Source of the DNA: Amphimedon queenslandica | Taxonomy: Eukaryota; Porifera; Demospongiae; Haplosclerida; Niphatidae | Direction of reading: 5' to 3' | Length of the DNA: 64,000 bases | Assembly: GCF_000090795.2 (NCBI RefSeq) | Contig: NW_003546248.1 | Span: 773,096-837,095 of the forward strand | Part shown: positions 11,821 to 26,182 of the stretch, piece after piece | Layout: each line of letters opens with the position of its first letter | Numbering within the stretch: the stretch's first letter is position 1 | Notes under the pieces: generated by a model | Seen by the model: only the letters and a program-made list of their open reading frames with translations | Told to the model about the DNA's origin: nothing | Databases searched by the model: none | Position numbers and translations under genes: made by a program

Positions 11821-14791
11821 TTAATCAGTATCATCTTTATGATCAAGTCGATGACCAGCCTTCCAGTCATTAACTGAAAGAAAGAGTAGAGGTTATACTA
11901 ATACAGTAGATACAGTACTTTTATAGTTAATGTATTTCTTACTAATACAGTAGATACAGTACTTTTAGTTAATGCATTTCAAATTATAGCTAGGCTGTAC
12001 CTTGACAGCTTCTACTACAATAGTAGTGAGGATTGGGTTTGCCACGACATTTTACACATCTTTTAAATGTCTTGGCTAACTCTTCTTTCTTTTGGCAATG
12101 ATAGCAGACGTGAAGAGCTTTTCTCTTATTTGTATCAGCACCTATAATAAAGTCACATTTGTCACCCCTCTCCCCCCCTCTTTATTTTACCAAATTCATC
12201 TGATGCAACAGTAGCTCCTTTCCTCCTGTCATCATTTCTTTCCATTTCTTTATTGTCTTGTTGACTGATTCCAGTACCTGATCCTTCTACTTTTGACTTT
12301 TCAATGTCCTCCTCAACTTTTTGAGCAGCCTCCACGCTGCTTGACTCTTCTTTCTCTTTTCCAACTTCTTGAGGTTCAGGGTCAATGTTCTCCACTACTT
12401 CAGCACTAAGGCTGGGACTTCCCATCTCATCTCCATTCATTTCTACTGCTTTGTCAGTAGAATGATCTACCATCACATTTAAATCGTCAACAGTCTGAGT
12501 GGATTTATCTTCTCCTGTCTCCAAAATGATTTCTGCCACCTCTTCTACTTGACACTCTTTGTTTTCACTAGCAGTAGAGGCACTAACAACCTCTCCTTCT
12601 CCATCTATTTGATGTGATTCTTTTTCTTCACTTTCACCTTCAGCCTTGCTTGTATCTTCTTTTCCCCTTATTTTAATTTCCAACTCCTCTTCCTCAGTTA
12701 TTTCAGTGATGGACGGCTGCAGGAGAGACCCAGAAGGTCTCTTAGCTCCGATTGCTTCTAAATACCGATCACTTGAAGATACTTCTTTGTGTAGCTCTAG
12801 GAGACAGCTTATCTCATCTCCTCCATCTGGTCCTGCCCCACGTTTCTTCTTTCGTCGGGGCTTCTTGCGTTTTGCAAGGTTTTCTTTAAATTCTTCAATG
12901 ATCGGCTCCACATCTTCTCCCTTTTCACGTGCTAGCTCAATCTCCTAATCATAACATAAACATAATTATAATCTCATGATAATTATATTAAAGAGATTAG
13001 AATGTTAAGTGACTCTATTAATATGATTTAAAAACAGCCTTAATATGATTTATTATTAATTGGATACCATAAGGACACTATAATGTATTAGATAATACAA
13101 TAAAATTAAAGGTGATTGGTGATTTCAGGCCCAAAAACTACATTGTATATAGTTTGCTTACAATTGCTTATAATAATAGTTTGCTTATACATTTATTTTG
13201 TATATACATGTATAGTCTAGTCTTATGTTAGTGTTAACTTTATTTGTGCTATATCTATAATTGTGTCTTCCTTATTAGTAATTGTGACCTGACATGTTTT
13301 CTTTAAGTATCAGCATGTTTTACAGACAACTTTATAACACAAAATATCCACTTACCTTTCTCTTTACTTCAGCTATACTCTCCACCAATGAATTCCTCAC
13401 ATCTTCAGTAACCGACTGTATTGTCTTCTTATACTCTGATCTATAAGACATTTTCTCTTTTGGAGGAGGATCTAGTTCCTCCAGTTCAGTAGCTACCGAA
13501 GTTTTACTAGTATCAATCCACTCAAGGGCTTTCTGTTTGGTACTCTCTTGAGAGAAATGTCTCTTTGATACTCTTTGTGTGGGCTGGTCTGCTTCTTCTT
13601 TTCTCTTCTCTCTGGTCAGTGTTCTTTCAATGACCTCTGCAATACAGCACCAAAGACATGATTAATTAAGGCACTCTTGGATACTGTATTGGTTGTTTTT
13701 TTGAGGGGTGCAAATTTCGTAAAATTAATTAACTATTAATAAACATACATACATGTGTTTGCAAAACAGATTTTGTGACATGTAATTCCCTTAAAAACAC
13801 ACTGCATGTCTTTTTGTGGATGTTCATGTACCTAGTGAAGCTGAATCGGTTGATCTTATGGAGGATAACTTTGAGAGATAGTCTTCAATGCAATCTTCGT
13901 CATTAATGGTATCAGCTTTTAGCCATCGTCTTAATATAGTTACAGCTGCACCTGCAAACTTTACATACACTGGTAGACCACATAATACCTGGGAGAGAGA
14001 GAGGAAGAGAGATAAAAAGAAAAAAAAGATAGTTACTCAATATTTAAGCTTCATCTCTATTTGCTTACTTTCATAAATGTAGTTTTAGATCTTGGCATTC
14101 CAAATAATTTTCTAAAAGTTTCTCTACAAAACAAAAATATAAACAAAATATGAGTCTGGATGATATGAGCCTCATTATTTACCGAGTATCTTTAGTATAA
14201 AACGGATTTTGAGCTACATATTAATAAGAAATGAGGTTAAAAGTGGGAGGAGTAACCACACCCAAACTCACAATAAGGTGCTTTATCCAGTATACCAATA
14301 AAGTGTCTATTTTGTGCCACCACGGCACAATCTGTTATTAGAGTTTTTGCCGACGTAGCATTTCCTTCGACAAAGGACAGAGTTATTGATGATATTATTT
14401 CGTCGACATAAAGTCGAACTTCATCTATCTAACGGTTCGCAGGAAGTTGGAGGAGAAAAGAAAGACATATATATTTGTATATAGATATTGTTAAGGTCAA
14501 ACAGTTTGTCGTACTTTAAGTGGAAAGTCTTTCATGACGCCATAATTCCAAATAAAGTGATCAAACATTTCTACATAGAGTACCCAAAATTGCCTGGTCT
14601 GTCGTGAAGATGTTACATAAAAATACATATTATAATTACAATGTAAGCCTCCCCTCGTCTAAATCCCTCACTTGTTCTCCCCACATTCTCTTAAAAGCCC
14701 CGCTGTGGTTGCGAAAGAACTCATAGTCGAAGGCGTTGATATCTTGATGAAAGAGAGCAAAGTCTCCCTTCCCAATGTGAATACGACGCAT
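11821..14791 (-). CDS. MYND-type zinc-finger protein
   Basis: Ten exons, minus: 14791-14672, 14598-14515, 14428-14272, 14213-14183, 14123-14069, 13988-13832, 13636-13356, 12944-12191, 12141-12001, 11873-11821; 610 aa, phases all agree. The C-terminus is a clear MYND finger: VCYHC, then RCVKC, then HYYCSRSC, then DWKAGHRLDH, giving the C-x2-C, C-x2-C, YC-x3-C, H-x3-H ligands. MYND fingers usually bind proline-rich peptides. The first ~200 residues are helical (YVEMFDHFIWNYGV, LYVDEIISSITLSF) and I do not recognise them. The middle (exon 8) is an acidic, Glu/Ser-rich linker preceded by a very basic run (KRKKPRRKKKRG) that could be a nuclear signal. No SET domain is present, so it is not a SMYD methyltransferase. 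The intron holding 11885-11975 contains a short tandem duplication of AATACAGTAGATACAGTACT. Confidence 0.75.
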
Positions 14792-15317
14792 ATCCAATTA
14801 AGTAAGAGACACTCCGGTTCTTTATTCTTTATCCCCGGCGTTTTAGCCTTAACTAAAGGAACTAAACAAGAGAGACTCAAAACAGGCAAAAAAAGCACAG
14901 CATGCAATAATTTTATTTAAGCCACGCCCTTTTGTATGAATAAACAATCCGTAGACTATACTCTTTGCTAAAAGTTGCTTGCTCTGTGAGGCTGTGAGCT
15001 TCTGGCACTTACTTCTTATTTGCAGATGAATCCAGGAGTATGTTTTATACTGTGTATTTGCATTGAAGGAGAAACCTAAGACTTTAAATGCTTTTAAGCA
15101 AGCAATGATTTTAAGATTTTTTTTAATTTTCATAATTCAAACGCCCACTCATGACTCATTTAAAAACACGCCCTCGTGTCGCACATGGCCGCCGCTGGTC
15201 CTTTTTGTCTGGGGAACACAATAAAACGACTCAAGACTGCTGCAGCTGTATTGTCCATTAAGAATTACAACAGCACATTCAGCTCTTGTCATCATTTGAA
15301 AACAAGAAGAAAGGCTC
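14792..15317. promoter_or_regulatory. Divergent promoter interval between the MYND gene and P5CS
   Basis: 526 bp between opposing start codons; it must contain both 5' UTRs and promoters. No other gene is visible in it; short ORFs here have no domain signal. Confidence 0.45.
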
Positions 15318-16134
15318 ATGATAAGCTTTGCGACTAGAAGTTGTGCTAGGATCCCGCCACTCCCTGCCTTTACGGGAGCTAGGAGAAGCATAGCTAGTAA
15401 AAGAAGCGATTTGACGGACTCCAGGCGCATCATAGTGAAGCTGGGCTCGGCTGTCATTACAAGAGAAGATGGCTGTGGGCTTGCTCTTGGCAGACTAGCA
15501 TCAATCATTGAGCAGGTGAGAAATTCCAGCTGCCCACAAGCAAGCAAAATATTCAAATCTACACTTTACATTTTATTTTATTATGCATATAAATTCTCTT
15601 AAATCAAATCTTTTCTCTCTCTCCTTCTTTACTCTTTTATGCATATCACAAGGTCTCATGGCTGCATAGCAATGGTAAAGAGTTGATTATGATTACTAGC
15701 GGGGCTGTTGCTTTTGGTCGTCAGCGTTTGCAACAGGAGCAACTCCTCTCCCAGACTATGCGCTCAACTCTAGCTCCGATCATGTATCAGAAGACATCGC
15801 ATTATGTTCCTCAGCCTCAGGCTTGTGCAGCTGTGGGTCAGGCTGGACTTATGACGCTCTATGAGTCAATGTTTGCTCAATATGGAGTCTCTTGTGCTCA
15901 GGTATATCTTCCTTCCCCCCCCCCTCTCTCTCTCTCGTCTTCCTTGCTAGTGATTAGTATGGGCTAGGTCTATATACTGTAGTTTTTTTTTTGAATAATG
16001 GTTGCAAATTTCCAAGACAATGCCTCATTCAGATCTTTTGATATTTTGTCTATTTTATAGACAAACGGATTAACATGCTTACTATTATTGCTATGATTAT
16101 ACTGGCAAAGATATTATGAATACAGCTTCCTCTT

Positions 16135-16165
<31 letters not shown>

Positions 16166-17371
16166 CTAGGTATTATTAACAGGTCAGGAGGTTGTTAGTT
16201 TAAGCGAGAGAAGAGGTCTAACGAATACGATGAATGATTTACTTGAGATGAGAATGATTCCGATCATCAATGGGAACGATGTTGTAGCTCCACCCAAAGG
16301 CGGAGTAAGTATGACTTGATTTGAATAACATTGCTCTGAAATTTTGTCAAATATGGCACTATAGTACAGAGTATTGAAGTTTCCATGCATCTTGGTTAAT
16401 ATTTATTTAACTACATGTTCCTTAAATAAAACTTAAATATTTAAGTATTCATAAATAATATTCACAATGCACGTACAATTGTGCATACATCCCTTCCTTT
16501 TTAGGCTATTCCGGACAATGATCAATTAGCTGCTGAACTAGCTATTGCCCTCAAAGCCAACCTATTGATATTACTCTCGGACGTGGATGGACTCTACAGT
16601 GGGCCACCCAGTGATCCGGGTAGCAGACTGCTGAGGACTCATTTCGTTATTAATAGTAACAATAAGGATGATGAGGGATATACTAATGGAGGGGCTGGTC
16701 ACTCTATTCAGTTCTGGGATAAGAAGTCGAGTGTTGGTAGAGGAGGAATGCAGAGCAAAGTAAGAGATATAAATACAATGTTTTGTATTTATATACAAAA
16801 GAGAATTCTCCATTTTTATAATGTTATCTGATGCATATGCATGTATGTTGTGTAGAAAGTTTGAGTTGACTTCGATCAAAATTGGATTTTTTATGAATTT
16901 TTAAAGTTGTTCACTTGGCAATTAACCCTTAAAAAATGCTACTTAAAATTATGATAACTTTTAATGCTATAGATTGTATTTTATTTGTAGTTGAAATCAG
17001 CTGAAAAGGCAGTAAATGAAGGCGGCACTGCTGTTGTTATTATGAACGGACGTCGTCAAGGAGAGGGTATATTGGACGTAGTTCGTGGTCGATTGATAGG
17101 TACACTGGTAACACGGTCAACTGGCGAAGAGACCGTCACTCAACCAGCCGAACTCATGACTTTACAAGGTACATGTTACTTCTTTATAAAAATGAAAATT
17201 TTTAACAATAAATGCTTACAATATTTTCTCTCTCTTTCTCCTCCTTGCAGCTCGTAGAGGCAGCAATACTCTAATGCAACTTTCAACAGAACAAGTTAAT
17301 AATAATAATTTATACTTTTGACATATTTTTGCACAATGTATGTTCTTCCTCTGTGCTTCTTTCCTACCATA

Positions 17372-17403
<32 letters not shown>

Positions 17404-19775
17404 ACCTTTTCTATTTCCTTCAGAGAGGGGAGGTCCTAAGGAAGTTAGCTGATCTATTGGATGAGAGATGGAAAGAGATTGAGGGTGCCAACAGGAAAGA
17501 CATCGATGCTGTTGCTGCATCACTTTCTCCTTCACTGAAGTCACGGCTCTTCTTATCAAGGACAAAGCTAGACTCATTAATTGCTGGTAAAAATGAAAAA
17601 TATTTACTTCTCTATTGTTCTTGCAGTGCATGTCTATTTTTTGTCTTTTCATTTCTAAATTATTGATATTATTGTGTATGCTTCTATACTTATGTTATGG
17701 GTGTGCTGAACCTATTATGATAATTTATGGATATCAAATTATTAATTTCCTGCTAGCTAGACTAGGTTTCAAAATGAGCCAAATGATACTCTTATCTCAA
17801 ACAGTATGGGAATAAAATTATAAATTCATGGAGTGATGATATCTTGCTTTTTCATACAGGTCTACATCAGCTAGCTGATAGTATATCTGATAAAGATGCT
17901 GTGAGAGAAGAAGTGAAGAAGATTTTAGTAATGGATGGATTGGAGCTGGTCCAGGAGAGGGTTCCAATGGGGGTACTCCTTGTGATATTTGAGTCGAGAC
18001 CCGATTGTTTACCTCAAGTAAGATTCTGTACCCACAAATTTATTATACAATGTTTTATTATCAGCGTTTTAACCTGGCCACGAGGACATCATTATGTATT
18101 AGAAAATGTAATAATAATTTGGGGTGATTTCCTTTGCTTTTTTAAAAATTGGTTTGTTTTTAAAATGTTTGTAACTTTAAAAATTGAAGTTAAAATCACC
18201 TCAAACTTTCTACGCAGCTTAAGGACATCAATATGTATCAGAAAATGTAATAAAAATTAGGGGTGATTTCGGAGCCATTTTTAAAGAAAAAACCATGGGC
18301 TATAGCCTTGGGTATTTTTCAAAAATTGGCCATTTTTTTTAAATGGCCATAACTCGAAAATTTTAAGTCAGAATCAGCTCAAACTTTCTACATAGCATAA
18401 GGACATCAATGTGTATCAGAAAATGTAATAAAAATCAGAGGTGATTTCGGAGCCATTTTTTAGAAAAAACCATGGGCTATAAGCCTTGGGTATTTTTCAA
18501 AAATTGGCCATTTTTAAAAAACGGCCATAACTCAAAAATTTTAAGTCAGAATCAGCTCAAACTTTCTACATAGCATAAGGACATCAATGTGTATCAGATA
18601 ATGTAATAAAAATTAGGGGTGATTTTGGAGCCATTTTTAAGAAAAACCATGGGCTATAGCCTTTGATTTTTTTCAAAAATTGGCTCATTTTAAATACTCA
18701 TAACTCATAAATTATTTGTGGTAATCAGCTCAAACTTTTTGCACAGCATAAGGACATCAATGTATGTATGAGTAAAACTAGTGAAGCTAGTACATTTTAA
18801 TCAGTTTTAGAATTCAACAGTTAGTCATACTATTATAACAAAGGATGTTTTGTGTATCCTGTCTTCAGTTGATGTGTCACGAGGCCACCACACTCATGAG
18901 TAACACGATATATCATTAAATTATACTCCTGACTCCTAATAATAATAATAATAATATCTATTATACATTATATCATATCATATTCAGTCACTGTGTAATT
19001 GATCATGAAATCTAATATCCTTTAAATCAGTGGAAGGAATCTAAACATTCATTTGAGACAAACCACAATGCCACACGTATACTCATTGATTATTATTATA
19101 TTGTCTTTGGTATAGATATCAGGACTATCCATTGCAACTGCTAATGGTCTCCTTCTTAAAGGTGGTAGTGAAGCTAAATACACCAATCACTGCCTGCACA
19201 AGCTTGTACAGGAGGCACTATCACTCTACGACTGTCCTTTTGCTGTCCAGCTGGTAAGAAATGTGCTCCTTTATACTTTAATGTCACCTGTCCATGTGTG
19301 CAATTAAAGCATGAAAAGATCATGTGGCATCATTCATTGCATTATAACTTTATCCCAAATACCATCATCATCATTATTATTAGTAAATCTATTGTGTAAT
19401 AGCTGTACGTCCACTTGTATATCCTTCAATACTAGCTCTTATTATAATTAATATATTATACATTTCTTAGCTGTTCAATGTTCATGGGATGTTGTATGTG
19501 TCATAGGTTGATGGCAGGGAGGAAGTGAGTGAGCTCCTCTCATTAGAGGGTAAAATTGATTTGGTTATACCACGTGGATCCAACGAGTTGGTCAAATCGA
19601 TAGAGAACCAATCGATGGGGAAGATACCAGTCCTGGGCCACTCCGAGGGAATATGCTCAATTTATGTGGACAGGTTTGCCGATAAGGAGAAAGCTATTAA
19701 AGTTGGTGAGTCTTTGAAGTTGTATTTTGAATTGAATCAATTTTATGTTCTATATTGTTATTATCTTTCTCCCCC

Positions 19776-19813
<38 letters not shown>

Positions 19814-21701
19814 TCTATTTCAGTTGTTGATAGTAAGTGTAATTATCCAGCTGCTTGTAATTCAATGGAGAACCTCTTCATTCATCGTGACCTTGTTGGT
19901 AAAGATTTATTTCACAGGCTCATCGCTACCCTCAGAGACTATAAGGTAGGCATACATTACATACGTACATGTACATACATTTACATGTACAAATGAGTCT
20001 GTGTATATTATGTATATATAAATTAACATTCTCTTTGCCATCTCTTTATAATTCTTGTCATTTTTAATTGGAGAGCAAATTGGAATGTTTTGGATGTACA
20101 TCTTTCCTTATAATTCCAGTAGCACCCTCTCTCTATATTAGTACACAATTACATAGCAATTATCATTCCTTGAGAATCAATTTTGAATGAGACAAACAAA
20201 CACATGTGCCATGTAAGCATGTACATGATATATGTGTATATCTTTGAAGATCATTGAAGTATCACTTTTATTTTTCCAGGTCAAGTTTTACCCAGGTCCT
20301 AAAATGGCATCACTGCTACCCTTCCCGGAGACAGGGGGTGTGTCCCAGCTCCGTAAAGAGTACAGTGGGCTGGAGTGCTCTGTGGAGATAGTCAATAACT
20401 TACAGGAGGCCATAGACCTCATTAATATTCATGGCTCCGCCCATACTGACTCTATTGTAACTGAAGACAGTGCGTTTGTGTGTCTAGCTGTCTGTGTTAA
20501 TTAATATTAATAATCATGCTTATATTTGTATTTATTTTGTTTTTATTTTGTAGTGAACGTGGCTGAGAGGTTTCTCCAACAAGTGGACAGTGCTTGTGTT
20601 TTTCACAATGTTAGCACCAGATTTGCCGACGGCTATAGGTAGGCACCATCGTCGACATGCACTTCACATCTGCTGTCTCTGTAATTATTTTATTTTGATA
20701 TTTGTGTACATATACATTCACTACATTGTACATAGCTTGTACATAAATGTACTTGTACATGACTTGATCGCTCATCTCTATAATTAATGTGGGCGGGAGT
20801 TTGTGGTACGTCTAACAATTTAATGTTGAGAACATTTGGAGAATTTTGTGGGAGAAATGAAGAACTAATAATAGGAGGTGTACCTCCGCATTCTCCCCCC
20901 TCCAGTGCTCACTGACCCTGTTACTTAGATAATGACTGATAATGACTCCTGGAATGTTGTGGTAAAATATTAATAGTCCACCTATACTATACTATAGTAG
21001 CTTTTAATATTCTTATCTTTAATATGATTTTAGACTAGCAGTAGTGTATTAATTTCATTATCATTATATTTCTCTATCCACTTACATTTATAAGGTTTGT
21101 TTAAATGGTGTGTGGGCTGGTTGTTTCAGTCGCAGCATAGTTTAATGGGATAATTATTACATGCTGCATTAGGTTACAATGATCCTCTTGTTTTTATGTT
21201 TATCTGCTAATACTAACCAAAGCATGCACCACACCTTAATTAAGGCACATTAATGACACATGCAGGCATGCAACTAACCCTTCTTATATGTCATCTGTGA
21301 AGTATCAGTTAAATTTTTTTGTACCTAATAGAAAATTAAATCTAAAACAAATAAGGCCCTTACAATACCCTGATGTAAGTTTATCAACTTACAAACTTCA
21401 TCTGTAAGGATTATGCCTATAATAATGTTCATTTCTCAGTAAATGTAAACCTTTCATTTTGTTGTTTAGGTTCGGTTTAGGTGCTGAAGTTGGCATAAGC
21501 ACAGGTCGGATTCACGCCCGCGGTCCCGTGGGGATGGACGGTCTATTAACAACAAAATGGCTGCTAAGAGGCAACGGACATATAGTTGAGGGACTTACCG
21601 ATGACATGTATATTCATGAAGACCTTCGTAAACCTCCACCGCCAGAAATGGAGGAGGAGGAGACTCATGATGAAGAATACGTCCAACATACCAAAGAATA
21701 G
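15318..21701 (+). CDS. ALDH18A1: Delta-1-pyrroline-5-carboxylate synthase (glutamate 5-kinase + gamma-glutamyl phosphate reductase)
   Basis: Fourteen exons: 15318-15515, 15653-15901, 16170-16304, 16505-16759, 16991-17168, 17251-17294, 17424-17586, 17860-18017, 19116-19253, 19507-19705, 19824-19945, 20280-20469, 20554-20638, 21470-21701. The bifunctional enzyme turns glutamate into pyrroline-5-carboxylate for proline, ornithine and arginine synthesis. The basic, Ser/Arg-rich N-terminus ([16 protein letters not shown]) fits a mitochondrial targeting peptide. The kinase half shows [39 protein letters not shown] and LLSDVDGLY. The reductase half shows [39 protein letters not shown], the catalytic-cysteine motif [21 protein letters not shown] and [11 protein letters not shown]. 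Length and domain order match the animal enzyme and no key motif is missing. Intron 8 carries a reverse-orientation satellite cluster. Confidence 0.95.
18070..18780 (-). repeat. ~177-bp satellite-like repeat, cluster 2 (reverse orientation)
   Basis: Same unit as cluster 1 on the opposite strand: GGTGATTTCGGAGCCATTTTT recurs at about 18262, 18440 and (GATTTTGGAG variant) 18619, each preceded by AAGGACATCAAT. It occupies most of intron 8 of P5CS. A degenerate monomer end also occurs at about 16825-16905 in intron 4. Confidence 0.88.
20639..21469. other. Long intron 13 of P5CS; nothing recognised
   Basis: 831-bp intron, AT-rich, with no repeat of the families described here and no ORF of note. 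Short ORFs near 20590-20787 only extend exon 13 into the intron. Confidence 0.6.
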
Positions 21702-22110
21702 CTTTTCTCACTTATATATCAACTGATCAGTCTTTAATCATTCCTTGCTCGTAGATTAAAAAATATTTTCAACTTTAATTCATCACTATGACTGTGATGG
21801 CCTTTTTCAGTAGCATATGGTTTTATATCATTGTACACAGTTTAGTGATTGAACTACAACTTGTTAACTTAATTTCTACATAAATTTTATTAAGTATTGT
21901 TTTGTTTGTGCTTCTAAGTTGAATATTATAATAGTTACCGTACAAAACTTTTAGTCCTGACTTACTTTTAACACAGTGCACGCATTAGTCGAGATTTTCA
22001 TTTATAATAATAAGAGCTGACATGATCATTATATAAAATTAATGATAAAATATTGAAAACAGTTATGAACGATGGACACATATTTAATAATGAGTACACT
22101 ATAATATCTC
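21702..22110. other. Convergent intergenic spacer between P5CS and the RhoGEF
   Basis: About 400 bp between two stop codons of convergent genes; AT-rich 3' UTR/terminator sequence for both. No gene seen. Confidence 0.6.
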
Positions 22111-23192
22111 TCAGATTTCTTTAGCCCCTAGACTTGTTAGCTGATTGACCCATTTACTCCTCTCCTCATTCCCTGTACTTAATAGTGATAGGACTGCCAG
22201 TTGTTGACCAAGCGTTGAGTGACAGAGTAGAGTGATGACAGGACGTGGTGACTCCGGAGGTAAGTGTATTTTGATACAGTTAGGAGGGAAAGGCTGATGG
22301 AGTAGGTGATATGGGTGAGTCTGTGTGTATGTGTGTGTGTGTGTGCAAGTTGTAAATAAACAATTATGTCATTCTATTACAACTCTCCCTACTCAGTATT
22401 CATTCATGCTGTTTGTCTCATATTACATCATTTACTCTAATTTATTCGTTTCCTCATCTCTCTCTCTGTCTCTCTCTCTTTCCAAATATTTTCTCATTTC
22501 CTCCATTACTTTCCTACTACAGGTATGTCATGAATCATTGCATAAATATTCTTAAAACATAATGCATTAGCTTTTCTATAGCATGCCGGTACTAATAGTA
22601 ATGCTTTTGAAGTGTATGTGTGTTTATGGTATACCAAAATGAGTGTGTGTGTGTGTGAACATCAAAGAGAAATGGCTAACTTTCTTGCTTGGCTGTCCCT
22701 TTATCTCTGCTATCAGTAACAAGTCCTTGAGCAATATCAATTGGACGTCAGAATACGGTCGACCCCGTGAGTCCAACAGTTTGAAAGTTTCTTGCAGCTT
22801 GAGGTAACAGTTTGAGGACTTTAGAAGCGAAGAGCTGGGCTGCTCACGAATATGATCCATAAGTGTCTGAAAAATAGGAATTGTTCACATTTTATTGCAA
22901 CCGTAAAGCCGACTGCTAATTGTACAAGAACATGACCCACTCATTACAGTTTACATAAGAATCAGAAATGAACTTTTGCCATTCTACTCTACACTCTCAT
23001 GCCATTGCTAGGACACGCTTCATTGATGTTAGTAAGTGCATGGAATCTTTTGGTCACCTGTGGAATGAAGCTCTCTGTTGAGAGCTGAGTTACAGGAGGC
23101 CAGTATATCATTTCACTCAATTCAAGGAGCTCCAGTGAGCATCTCTGCTGAGCAATGGCTGATTCTAGCTCCTCTGTTGGGAGAAAAGAAGG

Positions 23193-23231
<39 letters not shown>

Positions 23232-26148
23232 AGAGAAGGTGGGGGAGAGAAGTGTGGGTAGAGGAGAGACAGAGAGAAAGGAGGAGGGAGAGAAAGAGTG
23301 AGATATTTGAAATTAGTCAAATGAAGAGGGAGAGCTAGAGACACGAGTGAGAGGGGTCAAAGCTTACTTAATGACACCTTAAATGCTTTTATTGTCGAAT
23401 GCAGAACGGCTCTGTGATTAGGATCAGTGGTGTGCTTAAGCACATTCTAAGTAAAATAGATTTCAATGTAACAAGTGATTATATCATTATCAAAACACTC
23501 ATCACCACCATGCCACGCCATTATCAGCAACACTTACATCCAGTAACAACTGATAGTGACACTGATGCTGCATTGGGGCTATGAGTAAATCATTAATGTC
23601 ACTTCTCTGTACAGACGGGCTTGACCTGCATAACTAAAAAGAATGATAAATAATATCATATATAATAATCTAATTTTAGGCAGGAGAAATTTGGCCAAAT
23701 AAAATTGTCCATGCTTAAATTTGTTCAATTAAAACTTAGTGATCACTAAAAATATGGCAAATTTCCTCTTTCCAATATAATAAGAGCTAGTAGCTAACGT
23801 ACTCTTAGATAATCGTGGTAAGTTGGTATTTTCTCTAAGCTCTTGATGTAGCCTCTTTGCTGCTCAAAATTAGTGCAAAATGTCTTGTAAACCGGATTGA
23901 ACTTGTGTCCAAACTGCAAGGGGTGATGATGAGGAGGAGGAAGGAGGTTCTAATTATAACTAAATAGGGACACTTACCATGCTAAAGGACAGGACTAGCT
24001 CATTTGGGAGAGCCACGTTATCCTGTGAACGACCTTCGAAGAGCTTCAGCAGGTCATTAGCAATGGAAGAGCTCAGCTATGATTTAACAAGAGACTCAAT
24101 GATAGCTCTAAGTATCAGCGTCCCTTACCTCACAAAGCTCTGAAAGGTTTGCAAATATTTTTTCTATCTTTGCTTCCTCTAGGACCCTGTGAAAGTGAAG
24201 CTCTTCAAGAAATCCTTTGTAAACCTGCAAATCCATTGAATGAAGTGACAATGACATAAAGGAAGACATGAATCACCTGCTCCAAGGGCTGGAGCTGCTT
24301 TGTTAAGTATTTGGTCTCAGCTTGAAAGAGCTCCCAGACTGCATCTCTGTATTTCTCGTCTTCCCTTGACTTACAGTTCCTGTCAGTACAGAATACTGAC
24401 CAATGGAGGCCCTGAGAGGAAGAAAGGGAGAGAAGGGAATATATAAAACAAAAGGATAAAGTACACGGAGAGGAAAGTAGAAGGAAAAGATAGAAATAAA
24501 AATAATAAAAAGAGGATATCTGATTTGGTTCAGTACATCATTTTCTAGGAAGAGAAGAGGAAACTGGGAGACATCAGGAGGGGGAAATGCAATAACAACA
24601 CCTTGTGTTATGACAACATATGCTCTTACAAGGACCAGAACACATTCATACATACATACAACACATTCACAGACTCATGTACATGCCATATGTGCCGAAA
24701 CAACATACATACATGCATACTAACAACATACATACATGCATATACATTCATTCATTCATTCATTCATTCATTCATTCATTCATTCATTCATAAGAACAAA
24801 CCAAATATTCGCTAAGTGGGTCTGGTTTAATATTAGCTGATTTCTTAAAGTTTTGAAACAGGTTATCAACGTAATCAGACGGAGGGTTAGAGTCTTCCGG
24901 AGGAGGACGAGGCCTTCGCTTCCAAAATGATCCAGACCTTTGTCTTACTATTGCCGGAGCAAGAAAGAAAGAAAACAAAAGGGTAAATGAATGTTAACAC
25001 AACATAAACAACTCACCGTTTATCTTTTCATCTCCATTCGAACGGGATCTCTCCAAACCTTTCCTCTGTATCTGCTCATCACTCTTAGAGAACTCGCTAT
25101 TAAGAGCTGTGCACCAAACAGAGGAGCTTGAACACGTGAGCCATAATGGTTCTTACCTCTTTGATCCAGTGACATTGATTTCACATCATCACTCGGCATC
25201 TCTGGGCTATAAAGAATAGATTATAATGTTGATAGAAGAGAGTTTGAAAGAGTGCATGTACATGCGTACACAATGTTACATTTGAATATAATGTTAATTA
25301 TGAAAATCTAAGACAAAGAATTCATAGTATAGTAGAATATCAAGTGATTATCGTGAGCATATGTACATGTAAGCTAAGTCACATTGCCTGTGTACATATC
25401 CACAATGTAAAAATATAATAAATATTATACATGTAACTTGAAATTTATACAAATAAAGATTATCTACTTTTGGTACAATGAATGTGTATAGATAATGCAC
25501 GGCAACTCACGCAAAAGTCACTTCCTTAAGAATAGTAGGTGGTTTCTGTTTACAATAGAATTATAATGAAACAGAAAGGCAATGCATTGTTTTCCGTACC
25601 TCTCTCTCTTGCTTAACGTCTCTCAGGAGAATAGGAATGGGAGCCAGTGTACTGGTCGCTGATCCTCCTCCTCCTGTTGCTCCAAGGGAAGGAGTTGGCG
25701 ATAACTGATAGTAGGATAGTGTGATATATCAATTGTTAATAACAATCCCATGGCCAATGGGTATACTCACTTGTTTTGTAAAGATGAAAGACCCACCATT
25801 AGTCTGGAATGAAAAATGAAACATACCATAAAGTATTATAGCTTTACTACTAATGCACTGTGCAGTGTAGCAGACATACAAAAAGTAGATGTCACGGTGC
25901 AATTTCTAAGAAATGTTGATGTATTGTAGAGTGCAACATTACAAATACCAGATGGTAAGTCATATGGTATAATGTGCCACTTTTAGCCATATAGTATACA
26001 ATAGAGAGAAATCATGTTTGTTACTATAAGCTACTTCAAGGAGGTGTTTGGCGAGGCAAGGATGCCAATTTGGCAACACTTTAACATTATTATTATTATT
26101 AACTTGTTGATACATTTTGAACAATAATTGATTTATCTATTCTATTCT

Positions 26149-26182
<34 letters not shown>

